Numbered from the stretch's first letter, positions 15,495 through 23,469 are shown. The stretch is 32,196 bases of DNA from an uncultured Candidatus Actinomarina sp. (GCA_902604835.1 CACKZW010000011.1:1-32196); one strand, 5' to 3'. The notes: generated by a model from the sequence alone, not told the origin. Made by a program: numbers and translations.

Positions 15495-15893
15495 ATTAAA
15501 TTATTTTTTAAAATTCAATTTTTAGGCCTTTCGTTCTCTTTTGGGTTATTAACATTACTAATATTCTTTTTCCCAAATATCGTATATGATTTTTATTCAT
15601 TTGATGCTGAATCTGTAAATGAAATTGGCAGGAATCAAATAAAAACGGACACAGGAGGAGTTTGGCTATTAGTTACTGTTTTGCCAATTTTATTTCTAAC
15701 AACTAAAAAAGATTACTACGTAGATATCATGATTTTATTTTTTGTAATTGCATCAGTTGCACGAGGTATAAGCTTCCTAACTGGCGATGGTTACCACCCC
15801 ATAACAATTGGATTGTTTCTTGGTGAAATACTTTTCATTTTTTTACTAACTTTCTTTAAAAAAAAGTTTCCAGACGGTTCTTTTTTTAGTTAA
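15495..15893 (+). CDS. four-helix membrane protein resembling DUF4345, apparent ATT start codon
   Basis: The frame from 15495 encodes 132 residues beginning (M)KLFFKIQFLGLSF, a normal basic-plus-hydrophobic start. An AGGAG lies 6 nt upstream, but the initiating codon reads ATT. The first conventional start in frame is a TTG at 15681, which would drop the first helix and the conserved-looking middle segment and has no ribosome site. Helices are expected at about 7-27, 56-70, 74-94 and 102-121. KTDTGGVWLLV (50-60) and VARGISFLTGDG (89-100) resemble the GGxW and R-x-x-S positions of DUF4345 proteins. Function is unknown. It sits 67 bp after pntB and 15 bp before cytochrome b561. A sequencing or population variant of ATG is the main alternative explanation. 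Confidence 0.65.
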   Translation: MKLFFKIQFLGLSFSFGLLTLLIFFFPNIVYDFYSFDAESVNEIGRNQIKTDTGGVWLLVTVLPILFLTTKKDYYVDIMILFFVIASVARGISFLTGDGYHPITIGLFLGEILFIFLLTFFKKKFPDGSFFS

Positions 15894-15908
15894 AATTTAA
15901 AGTATTTT

Positions 15909-16472
15909 ATGATGTCACATAGTAAAACTTCAAAAATTATTCACTGGACGTTTACTTTGTTGTATTCTTATGGGATATTTAAGCAAGTTGACGACTTGAG
16001 CGAGCTTGAAGATCCCTCACTACTAAATCTTGAAATAACATTTGCAATAATTTTCTTGATTATTGTTTTAATAAGGTATTTCTTTATGAAAGATGCACCA
16101 ACACTTCTTGGAGCGACCAAAGAGATAAGGCCAGGCCATTTATTTCTTGCAAAGGCTATGCATAGACTCATCTACTCTGTTTTGATAATGTTGCCAACCA
16201 CAGGCCTTTTGATTGCAGCTTTATTTAATTTAGGAATTGGAGGGATTGATTTCGCTATCGCATTACATGAATTCTCTGCATTACTTAGTTATGTATTAAT
16301 TGCTATGCACATTGGAGCAGCTTTTTATTCTAAACTAAAAGGTGAGGGAGTGTGGAACGGCATGGTTCCAGTTTGGAAAGAAACAAAAAAATATGATTCT
16401 GAACTTTTAACCAAAATTAAAAACATTGAAAATCGTGCATACGACAAACTTGAACAAATTCTTAAAATTTAA
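15909..16472 (+). CDS. cytochrome b561-type membrane protein
   Basis: Predicted di-heme b membrane protein moving electrons between quinol and another acceptor, of the prokaryotic cytochrome b561 family. 187 residues with four helices. Candidate heme ligands sit where the family has them: His12 (KIIHW), His85 (KAMHRLIYS), His120 (ALHEFSA) and His134 (IAMHIGAAF). The LPTTGLLIA turn after the third histidine region is also typical. Two adjacent ATGs (15909 and 15912) open the gene. The start follows the DUF4345-like gene by 15 bp, so the two are probably cotranscribed. A TAAAAT at 15891-15896 offers a possible internal promoter. Its end is 4 bp from the convergent gene. The partner is unknown. 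Confidence 0.85.
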   Translation: MMSHSKTSKIIHWTFTLLYSYGIFKQVDDLSELEDPSLLNLEITFAIIFLIIVLIRYFFMKDAPTLLGATKEIRPGHLFLAKAMHRLIYSVLIMLPTTGLLIAALFNLGIGGIDFAIALHEFSALLSYVLIAMHIGAAFYSKLKGEGVWNGMVPVWKETKKYDSELLTKIKNIENRAYDKLEQILKI

Positions 16473-16476
16473 TTAT

Positions 16477-16992
16477 CTATTTTAGACTTTTTGCCAAGCT
16501 CACTACATCTTTCATAGTTTTAACAATTTCATCAGGTTTGTAATACTTTATAAATAATATTTTTCTGGAATTTACAACAGTATCGGATATCCTCAATTTT
16601 CTCAAAGTTTTTTGAGCTTCTTCAACTATTCGATCATTTCTTTCAACAAATAAGTCTGTTAGATGCTCATCGTCACCATCAATTTCACCTTTCCAATTTA
16701 TTTTTATACCCATATCTAAGCTATTAGGGAAATAAGCATAGAAAGAAACATAGGTTGTAGAAGATCTGCCATGACTTCTTGTATAAACTTCAACTTCACA
16801 TTTATAACCGTCTAGTTCACCAAAGATTTTTTTCTTTCTTAATATGTTTTTTGGAATATCAGTTTGGAAATTTAATATTTCTGCAGATTTTTGTAGTGCT
16901 TTATTAATTTTTCTGCTCAAAGTTACAATTAGCCAAATTATTGCAACTACAAAAAGTATTATTCCCATTCCTGACCATATTGTTTCTTTCAC
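16477..16992 (-). CDS. membrane-anchored protein of unknown function
   Basis: A 171-residue protein with one N-terminal helix (about 7-25), a basic stretch, then a soluble domain. The domain contains an RKKKIFGELDGYKCEVEVYTRSHGR-like beta-rich segment followed by SSTTYVSFYAYFP, which reads like a small sandwich domain that I cannot name. It begins 5 bp after the stop of the type II GAPDH gene and is probably cotranscribed with it. No catalytic pattern is visible. Confidence 0.65.
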   Translation of the reverse strand: MKETIWSGMGIILFVVAIIWLIVTLSRKINKALQKSAEILNFQTDIPKNILRKKKIFGELDGYKCEVEVYTRSHGRSSTTYVSFYAYFPNSLDMGIKINWKGEIDGDDEHLTDLFVERNDRIVEEAQKTLRKLRISDTVVNSRKILFIKYYKPDEIVKTMKDVVSLAKSLK

Positions 16993-16997
16993 TACTT

Positions 16998-18041
16998 TTA
17001 AATATTCTTAAATATGTAGTTATTAAAAACAGTCATTTTTTCAATCCAACTGTCTTCATAAAAATAATTTACAGATGCTGCAACAGAAGATAATAATGCA
17101 TTTCCATCTTGTGGGGTAAAGCAATATCCTGTTAAATTATTTTCCTTTACGTGAAGCGAATCCTTTGCAATAATCCCATGGGAAAGCAATCTACCGTGGT
17201 AACCATGATCCCGTCCAAAGGAAAAAACCTTATTTGAAGATAATTTCTCGGTAGACATTAAAAATTCACTACTTTCTAAACAACTAAGAACCTCTTTTAG
17301 TTCAGTGTTCTTCTCAAAAGATAGATTAAACCATAATGTATGCATGTATTGAGTTGGTAACTTTATAGCTGAAGAAAATAAATTTAATTCTTTTCCTTCC
17401 TGTTTAAATAATTCAAAGACATCTCGTGCATGATGAGTCCCAAATTCTTGATTATCATGTTTCGTAATTGTTGGGGAGGGAGAGAATGAATCATTCTGAG
17501 AAACATCATTGGCTCTTCTTAAGCATACAAAACGACCTTCATTCAAATTTTTTCCTGTGTCAAGAACAAAAGTTTTAAGGATAGACGCAATATTATGGGT
17601 ATTACAGGAGGCTATTAGATATTTGTTTTGATCATTTGCTAATACATTGTTATTTATACCCCATGCAAAAAATGGACCAAACCCATGTTCGGAACCCTGA
17701 GCTAAAAAACGTTTATCTTTATCTAAATTTGAATAAATTTCATCCCAGTTTTTGTTGCCAGATGGAGTACAGTCAATAATTACTTGATTTTCTTCATAAC
17801 TTTTCTCTAAATCTTCAACTTTAAAACCCATAGATTCAAAATCATTTTTTGCGTCTGAATTAGCAACTAGCTTTGCACCTTTTCTAATCAAAGCTTCTAC
17901 TTTCCCTTTTTCATCTGAAAGTGGAGTTCTTTTAAAAAACGAGATGTTGTCGATTCCTAGTTTTTCTTTATGCTGAGCGAGAAGACCAATTAGTGGTTCC
18001 CCAATTGTTCCAGTGCCAACGACTAATATATTTTTCATCAC
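16998..18041 (-). CDS. type II (archaeal-type) glyceraldehyde-3-phosphate dehydrogenase
   Basis: Predicted phosphorylating GAPDH of the archaeal class, not the common bacterial GapA class. Signatures, in order: VVGTGTIGEPL (7-17, nucleotide binding), CTPSG (91-95), FLAQGSEHGFG (112-122, the QGGEKH region), SCNTHN (145-150; catalytic Cys146, canonical CNTT), LRRANDVSQ (174-182, the RRAAD motif), GTHHARDV (201-208) and YMHTLWFNL (232-240). At 347 aa it matches archaeal enzymes (about 340). The opening codon used here is GTG at 18041, 6 nt from TATCTT; an ATG at 18038 is equally usable. It diverges from PPDK across 27 bp and is followed by an unknown gene. Some motif residues are changed, so activity and cofactor choice should be treated as probable only. 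Confidence 0.82.
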   Translation of the reverse strand: MMKNILVVGTGTIGEPLIGLLAQHKEKLGIDNISFFKRTPLSDEKGKVEALIRKGAKLVANSDAKNDFESMGFKVEDLEKSYEENQVIIDCTPSGNKNWDEIYSNLDKDKRFLAQGSEHGFGPFFAWGINNNVLANDQNKYLIASCNTHNIASILKTFVLDTGKNLNEGRFVCLRRANDVSQNDSFSPSPTITKHDNQEFGTHHARDVFELFKQEGKELNLFSSAIKLPTQYMHTLWFNLSFEKNTELKEVLSCLESSEFLMSTEKLSSNKVFSFGRDHGYHGRLLSHGIIAKDSLHVKENNLTGYCFTPQDGNALLSSVAASVNYFYEDSWIEKMTVFNNYIFKNI

Positions 18042-18047
18042 TATATT

Positions 18048-18053
18048 AAGATA
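18048..18053 (-). promoter_or_regulatory. possible -10 box, leaderless type II GAPDH
   Basis: TATCTT on the minus strand with 6 nt to the GTG at 18041. If real, it favours GTG over the ATG three bases downstream. Part of the TANNNT-N6 pattern; individually weak. Confidence 0.35.
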
Positions 18054-18068
18054 AGAATATCAAACCTA

Positions 18069-20714
18069 ATGAATAATAAACTCATTTATCAATTTTCCTC
18101 CACCAAAACGGAAGGAGATAGATCTATGGTGGATTTGCTTGGAGGCAAAGGAGCAAATTTAGCTGAGATGTCCAGTCTTGGAATTAATGTCCCTCCAGGA
18201 TTTACAGTAACAACAGAGGTTTGTAATTATTTCATAGAGAACAAATCTTTTCCAGATAAATTTGATAAAGAATTAGAAATAGCACTTACTAACTTAGAAA
18301 AATTAACAAAAAAGAAATTTAATGACGATAAAACACCTCTCTTGTTATCTGTTAGATCGGGAGGAAAAGTATCAATGCCAGGAATGATGGATTCTATTTT
18401 AAATATTGGAATTAATGACAAAAATGTAGATGCTTTAGCATCTAACTTTAATGATGAAAGATTTGCTCTTGATTCGTATCGTCGATTAATTCAAATGTAT
18501 GGAAATGTTGTTCTAGAAATTGAAATGGACAGATTTGAGGCAATTATTGATAATAAAAAAAGGATCGATGGAGTCGAAAAAGATAACGATTTTGATTCTG
18601 AACAATTGAGCTGGATCATCGATGCTTTTAAAACGACAGTTGAAAGGTTTTATGGAAGCCCTTTTCCACAAGATCCTGTTATTCAACTCAAAGGGGCAAT
18701 CGAGGCAGTATTTAAAAGCTGGCTAAACAAACGAGCTGTTACTTATCGAAAAATAAATAATATACCTGACAATTCGGGTACGGGGACAACTATTCAATCT
18801 ATGGTTTTTGGAAATTTAAATGAATCTTCAGGAACGGGTGTTGCTTTCACAAGGTTTCCATCTACGGGAAAAAACAAATTGTATGGGGAGTATTTAATGA
18901 ATGCTCAAGGAGAAGATGTTGTTGCAGGGACAAGGACGCCGTATCCGATAGGAAAACATGAAAAGAACACTCAACCTTCTCTTGAGGAAGAAAACCCGGT
19001 TCTATATAATGAAATAAAATCTATTGGAGGTAAATTAGAAACTCACTATAAAGACGTACAAGATATTGAGTTTACGATTGAAGATAAAGAATTATTTATT
19101 CTTCAAACTAGAAATGCAAAAAGAACAGCCCAAGCGAGTGTAAAAATTGCGGTTGATATGCATAATGAAAAAATATTAAGCAAACAAGAAGCAATCAATA
19201 TGATTGATGCAGATCAGATTACTTCAGTTCTACACCCACAGTTTGTTGACTCAGCTAGTAAAAAATTGTTTGAAAAAGGTTTAAATGCCTCACCCGGAGC
19301 TGCTGTAGGTGAAATAGTTTTTGACCCAGAAAAAGCAGAGATCGAAGCGGCAAGGGGAAAGAAAGTGATTTTAGTTAGAGATGAAACAAGCCCAGAGGAC
19401 ATAAATGGAATGTTTACATCAGTAGGAATATTGACGACAAAAGGTGGCATGACAAGCCATGCTGCTGTTGTTGCAAGAGGAATGGGCAAACCTTGCATAG
19501 TTGGAGCGGAAAATCTCAGAATTGATAAAGGTGAAAGAAAAATATCTAATGGTCAAATAACTCTTGAAGAAGGTGATTTAATTTCATTAGACGGATCTAC
19601 TGGTGAGATTTTTCTAGGGGAAGTTGAGTTAGAGTCTGCAAAATTGACAGATGAATTTAATACCTTGATGGCATGGTGCGATGATTTTAAAAAACTTTCA
19701 ATTAGAGCAAATGCAGAAACAATAAATGACACAGCCAAATCTTTAGAGTTTGGTGCTGATGGAATTGGTTTATGTAGAACAGAACATATGTTTTTTGAAG
19801 GTGAAAGAATACTTCCTATGAGAGAGATGATTTTGGCAAACAATAAGCAAGGTAGAAAAAGAGCATTAAATAAAATTATTGATTTTCAAATAAATGATTT
19901 TGTTGAAATATTTAGTCTTTTAAAAGGCAAACCCATAACTGTTCGGTTACTTGATCCACCAATGCATGAATTCTTACCAAAAAGTGATATTGAAATTTCT
20001 GAGTTAGCTAGTTCTTTAAGAGTTTCATCGGCATATGTTTCTGAAGTTTTATCGAAGATTAGTGAAAGTAACCCTATGTTAGGTCATCGGGGTGTACGTT
20101 TAGGTTTAAGCTATCCAGAAATTTATGAGATGCAAATTGAGGCAATTTTTAAAGCTAGTTATGAAATTCATCAAAAAGAAAAGATCATAATTAAACCTGA
20201 AATAATGATTCCTTTAATAATGAACGCTAGTGAATTTACAAAAATGAAAAAGATTATAACCAAAAAAATTGAAAGCTTGAAGAAAGAATCAGACTTTAAT
20301 TTTGATTACCAGCTAGGAACTATGATTGAATTACCAAGTGCTGCCTTGAATTCATCGGAAATTGGAGAACATGCAGATTTCTTTTCATATGGAACAAATG
20401 ATTTAACTCAAACAACCCTTGGCTTATCAAGAGATGACGCATCTAAATTTTTGAATGAATATGTAGAGAAAAACATTTTTGATGTTGATCCTTTTGTTTC
20501 AATTGATGAAATTACTGTTGGTAAATTAGTTGCATCATCAGCAGCTGATGGAAAAAAAATAAATAAAGATATAAAAATTGGAGTTTGTGGTGAACATGCT
20601 GGTGATCCAAAATCAATCAAATTTTTAAACACTCTGGACATTGATTATATTTCTTGCTCCCCATTTAGAATCCCAACTGCTCGATTAGCTGCTGCACAAG
20701 CAGAAATATCTTAA
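18069..20714 (+). CDS. ppdK: pyruvate, phosphate dikinase
   Basis: Interconverts pyruvate + ATP + phosphate and PEP + AMP + pyrophosphate. 881 residues, the normal length. The N-terminal ATP-grasp domain carries LLGGKGANLAEM (23-34) and the GMMDSILNIG region. The swivelling phosphohistidine domain has KGGMTSHAAVVARGMGKPC (458-476) with catalytic His464. The C-terminal PEP/pyruvate barrel has GIGLCRTEHMFF, GTMIELPSAAL, YGTNDLTQTTLGLSRDDA and GVCGEHAGDP with Cys840. The GTNDLTQ/SRDDA and RTEHMFF wording is PPDK-like rather than PEP synthase. No regulatory kinase gene (PPDK regulatory protein) is adjacent. With glycerate kinase and GAPDH in the window it fits either gluconeogenic or pyrophosphate-linked glycolytic flow. 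Spacing to neighbours is short, and no clear promoter was found. Confidence 0.97.
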   Translation: MNNKLIYQFSSTKTEGDRSMVDLLGGKGANLAEMSSLGINVPPGFTVTTEVCNYFIENKSFPDKFDKELEIALTNLEKLTKKKFNDDKTPLLLSVRSGGKVSMPGMMDSILNIGINDKNVDALASNFNDERFALDSYRRLIQMYGNVVLEIEMDRFEAIIDNKKRIDGVEKDNDFDSEQLSWIIDAFKTTVERFYGSPFPQDPVIQLKGAIEAVFKSWLNKRAVTYRKINNIPDNSGTGTTIQSMVFGNLNESSGTGVAFTRFPSTGKNKLYGEYLMNAQGEDVVAGTRTPYPIGKHEKNTQPSLEEENPVLYNEIKSIGGKLETHYKDVQDIEFTIEDKELFILQTRNAKRTAQASVKIAVDMHNEKILSKQEAINMIDADQITSVLHPQFVDSASKKLFEKGLNASPGAAVGEIVFDPEKAEIEAARGKKVILVRDETSPEDINGMFTSVGILTTKGGMTSHAAVVARGMGKPCIVGAENLRIDKGERKISNGQITLEEGDLISLDGSTGEIFLGEVELESAKLTDEFNTLMAWCDDFKKLSIRANAETINDTAKSLEFGADGIGLCRTEHMFFEGERILPMREMILANNKQGRKRALNKIIDFQINDFVEIFSLLKGKPITVRLLDPPMHEFLPKSDIEISELASSLRVSSAYVSEVLSKISESNPMLGHRGVRLGLSYPEIYEMQIEAIFKASYEIHQKEKIIIKPEIMIPLIMNASEFTKMKKIITKKIESLKKESDFNFDYQLGTMIELPSAALNSSEIGEHADFFSYGTNDLTQTTLGLSRDDASKFLNEYVEKNIFDVDPFVSIDEITVGKLVASSAADGKKINKDIKIGVCGEHAGDPKSIKFLNTLDIDYISCSPFRIPTARLAAAQAEIS

Positions 20715-20747
20715 TTTTTATTGATTACAAACAAAATTTTCATAGGA

Positions 20748-20753
20748 TATAAT
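20748..20753 (+). promoter_or_regulatory. predicted -10 box, leaderless transcript of the 20761 gene
   Basis: Consensus TATAAT, 7 nt (TGCATTT) before the ATG at 20761. TTACAA at 20725-20730 is 17 bp upstream and could serve as a weak -35 box. One of the two clearest promoters in the window. Confidence 0.6.
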
Positions 20754-20760
20754 TGCATTT

Positions 20761-21156
20761 ATGAGTTATAAAATAATAAATAAAGTTGATCCAATTCTTT
20801 ATCTAGCTTTATCTGTTGTTGGTTTTATTGTTCCAGAACAAGTTTATAAACTATTTCTACTTAATCCTGACGCAGTCTTATCTTCTACTGAAGCAACTCT
20901 AGCAAGGGCTAATGGTGTTGGTGTTACATTCGCTGCACTTTTAATTGTTTTGCTTGGTGGCGAAGAGGAAAATGCTAGACAAATAAATATAGTACGTTAT
21001 GTCGGCGGATTGTTATTAATTGGATTTGCAGTGTTTACAAACTTTAATGGATTTTTGATTTTTGGTGTGACTGAAATTGCACTTGCTCTTTATACTGGGA
21101 GACAATTAAGACCATCAACCGGTAGCGAGAGTTACACACCAAACACCGAAGATTAA
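20761..21156 (+). CDS. four-helix membrane protein of unknown function
   Basis: 131 residues with four predicted helices at about 10-25, 52-66, 77-91 and 92-110. A soluble, polar tail follows (RPSTGSESYTPNTED). The short periplasmic-type loop LLNPDAVLSSTEATLARANG between helices 1 and 2, together with the overall size, is reminiscent of DUF4345-like proteins. I cannot make a firm match. It sits between PPDK and fabI, 46 bp after the former, with its own consensus -10 box. Confidence 0.7.
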   Translation: MSYKIINKVDPILYLALSVVGFIVPEQVYKLFLLNPDAVLSSTEATLARANGVGVTFAALLIVLLGGEEENARQINIVRYVGGLLLIGFAVFTNFNGFLIFGVTEIALALYTGRQLRPSTGSESYTPNTED

Positions 21157-21186
21157 AAAAAATATTCTAAGTAATTTTTCAATAAG

Positions 21187-21192
21187 TAACAT
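21187..21192 (+). promoter_or_regulatory. predicted -10 box, leaderless fabI
   Basis: TAACAT, 6 nt (TAACTT) before the ATG at 21199. No Shine-Dalgarno match is present in the 42 bp gap. Confidence 0.45.
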
Positions 21193-21198
21193 TAACTT

Positions 21199-21978
21199 AT
21201 GAATTTAAAAGATAAAACTTTTCTAATTACTGGCATACTTACTGACAAAAGCATTGCCTTTTCTGCTGCAAAAATTGCATTAGAAAAAGGAGCAACCATC
21301 ATCGCAACAGGATTTGGAGATGGATTGCGCATAACTCAGAGAGCTGTAAAACGTCTTGATGGGGATATTGAAGTCTTAGAAATGGACATTCAAAACACTG
21401 AACAAGTTCAAGATGTAGCTAAATTTGTAAAAGATAATTATGGAAAAATTGATGGAATTCTACATGCAATAGCTTTTTCACCAACAGAGGCAATGGGTGG
21501 TAACTTTTTAAATACAAAAGTTGAAGATGCAACAAAATCTTTTGAAGTATCTGCCTTTTCTTTAAAAACGATTACAAATGAATTTTTATCAGTGTTGAAT
21601 GAAGGGTCCTCAATTGTTGCTGTAGATTTTGATAATTCTCAAGCTTGGCCAGGATATGATTGGCAAGGTGTTGCGAAATCTTCATTGCAATCTATTGTGA
21701 GATATTTGGCTTTTTATGTCGGAAAAAATAGCATAAGAGTAAATGCTGTTGCTTCTGGACCCTTAGCTACAACAGCTGCTAAAAATATTCCTGGTTTTTC
21801 TACAATGAATTCAGAATGGAATGACAAAGCACCTTTAGGATGGGATACAAAAAATTCTGAACCAGTTGCTAAAGCCATAAATTTTTTATTATCTGATTAC
21901 TCAGAAGCCATAACTGGTGAGATCATTCATGTAGATGGTGGAGCTCATGCAATTGGTGGAAGTATGCTAGCTGATTAA
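21199..21978 (+). CDS. fabI: enoyl-[acyl-carrier-protein] reductase (NADH), InhA-like
   Basis: Reduces the trans-2-enoyl-ACP double bond, the last step of each fatty acid elongation cycle. 259 residues of the SDR superfamily. TGILTDKSIAF (11-21) is the nucleotide-binding loop typical of FabI/InhA. The catalytic Tyr153 and Lys160 have the Y-x6-K spacing of enoyl reductases. VDFDNSQAWPGYDW (142-155) and APLGWDTKNSEPVAK correspond closely to mycobacterial InhA (VGMDFDPSRAMPAYNW and APIGWNMKDATPVAK from memory). This is one of the best clues for an actinobacterial host. The gene lies outside the fatty acid operon, on the opposite strand, ending 4 bp from the end of fabF. Confidence 0.94.
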   Translation: MNLKDKTFLITGILTDKSIAFSAAKIALEKGATIIATGFGDGLRITQRAVKRLDGDIEVLEMDIQNTEQVQDVAKFVKDNYGKIDGILHAIAFSPTEAMGGNFLNTKVEDATKSFEVSAFSLKTITNEFLSVLNEGSSIVAVDFDNSQAWPGYDWQGVAKSSLQSIVRYLAFYVGKNSIRVNAVASGPLATTAAKNIPGFSTMNSEWNDKAPLGWDTKNSEPVAKAINFLLSDYSEAITGEIIHVDGGAHAIGGSMLAD

Positions 21979-21982
21979 TTTA

Positions 21983-23221
21983 TTATTGCTTGCTAAACAC
22001 TAACACAGCATTGTGTCCACCAAACCCAAATGAATTAGACATTACATACTCAATGTTTTTTTCTATGGAATTGTTTGCTGTATAGTTTAAATCACACTCT
22101 TCATCGGGATCATTTAAATTAATTGTTGGTGGTATTTGATTATTTTTTAGAGATAACAGTGATGCCATAGCCTCGAAAGCTCCACCTCCACCAAGCAAAT
22201 GTCCAGTCATAGATTTAGTAGAAGAAATATTAACTATATATGCATAGTCTTGCATAAGAGACTTAATTGCTAATGTTTCATTAACATCATTAGCTATAGT
22301 TGAGGTTCCATGAGCATTAATATAGTCAATCTCTTCTGCATTTATATCTGCATTAGTAATTGCTTGCTCCATCGCTCGTAAAGCACCAACTCCACCTTCT
22401 GATGGTGCGGTAATATGATAAGCATCTGTGGAAGATCCATAACCTTCAACAAAACCATAAATTTTTCCATTTCTTTCATTAGCAGACTTTTCACTTTCAA
22501 GTATCAATACTGTAGAGCCTTCAGCCATCACGAATCCATCTCTATTTTTATCAAAAGGCTTACAGGCTCTTTGAGGCTCTTCATTTTGTTTGGATAGTGC
22601 TTTTATTTGTGCAAAGGCTCCAATTGTCATTGAGGTCGTTCCTGATTCAGTACCTCCAACAAGGACTTTATCAACTATATTTTGCTCAATCATTTTTTTT
22701 GCTTCACCAATTGCATTCGCCGATGCTGCGCAAGCAGTTGTAATTGTTAACGATGGGCCTTGTATTCCATACTTGATTGCAACTTGACCTGTACTTGAAT
22801 TAGGCATTAGTTGTGTAATTGCAAGTGGACTTATTCTATTTGAACCTCTTTCATCATATATTCGGACTGCATCTTCAGTAGCTCCAATTCCTCCTATCCC
22901 GGTTCCAAATACTATTCCAAATTCTTCTCCTAATGGTTGGTCAATGTCAAATCCAGCATCTCTTAAAGCTTCCTCTGCTGCAAAAATAGATAATTGACCA
23001 GATCGATCCAACTTTCTTGCATTTTGTTTTCCCATGTAATCATTTGGATCAAAATCTTTTACTTCTCCTGCAAACGTCACAGGCAAATCTGATGCATCAA
23101 ATAAAGTAATATAATCAACGCCGGAAACTCCATTTATTAGATTTTTCCATGTAGTTATTACATTATTTCCGAGTGGATTTATTGTTCCTAAACCTGTTAC
23201 AACTACACGTTGTTTAGTCAT
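21983..23221 (-). CDS. fabF: beta-ketoacyl-ACP synthase II
   Basis: Condensing enzyme that elongates acyl-ACP with malonyl-ACP. The catalytic triad is complete: Cys164 in TTACAASANA (161-170), His304 in NAHGTSTIAND (302-312) and His341 in KSMTGHLLGGGGAFE (336-350). The N-terminal VVVTGLGTINPLG is typical. At 412 aa the length is normal. It is the last gene of the leftward operon, 3 bp after acpP, with no obvious ribosome site of its own. Close coupling to ACP is the common FabF arrangement. Confidence 0.97.
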   Translation of the reverse strand: MTKQRVVVTGLGTINPLGNNVITTWKNLINGVSGVDYITLFDASDLPVTFAGEVKDFDPNDYMGKQNARKLDRSGQLSIFAAEEALRDAGFDIDQPLGEEFGIVFGTGIGGIGATEDAVRIYDERGSNRISPLAITQLMPNSSTGQVAIKYGIQGPSLTITTACAASANAIGEAKKMIEQNIVDKVLVGGTESGTTSMTIGAFAQIKALSKQNEEPQRACKPFDKNRDGFVMAEGSTVLILESEKSANERNGKIYGFVEGYGSSTDAYHITAPSEGGVGALRAMEQAITNADINAEEIDYINAHGTSTIANDVNETLAIKSLMQDYAYIVNISSTKSMTGHLLGGGGAFEAMASLLSLKNNQIPPTINLNDPDEECDLNYTANNSIEKNIEYVMSNSFGFGGHNAVLVFSKQ

Positions 23222-23224
23222 GGC

Positions 23225-23464
23225 TTAAAGTTTTGAGTGCAGCAAGTTTACAGCTTGACCAACTGTTCCAACATCTGTGAGTTCTTCATCATCTATTTCT
23301 ATCTCAAACTCATCTTCAAATGCCATTACTACTTCAACAATTCCTAATGAATCGATTTCGAGATCTTCTTCTAGTTTTGCTTCCATAGTTATTTTTTCAG
23401 ATTCAATACCTAATTCTTCTTCAAAAAGACTTTTAACCTTTTCAAAAACTTCATTTACTTCCAT
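23225..23464 (-). CDS. acpP: acyl carrier protein
   Basis: 79-residue acidic protein that carries growing acyl chains on a phosphopantetheine arm. The attachment site is Ser39 in EIDSLGIVEVV (36-46), matching the DSL motif. The chosen start is the ATG at 23464, because GGGAG lies 5 nt before it. An in-frame GTG at 23476 would add MGVI and overlap the Shine-Dalgarno sequence itself. It lies between fabG and fabF, the usual order, and its modifying enzyme AcpS is encoded in the same operon. Confidence 0.95.
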   Translation of the reverse strand: MEVNEVFEKVKSLFEEELGIESEKITMEAKLEEDLEIDSLGIVEVVMAFEDEFEIEIDDEELTDVGTVGQAVNLLHSKL

Positions 23465-23469
23465 AATTA

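Noticed and set aside
18069..20714. Phosphoenolpyruvate synthase instead of PPDK
   Set aside because: Length near 880, the LLGGKGANLAEM opening and the RTEHMFF and GTNDLTQTTLGLSRDDA motifs are those of PPDK.
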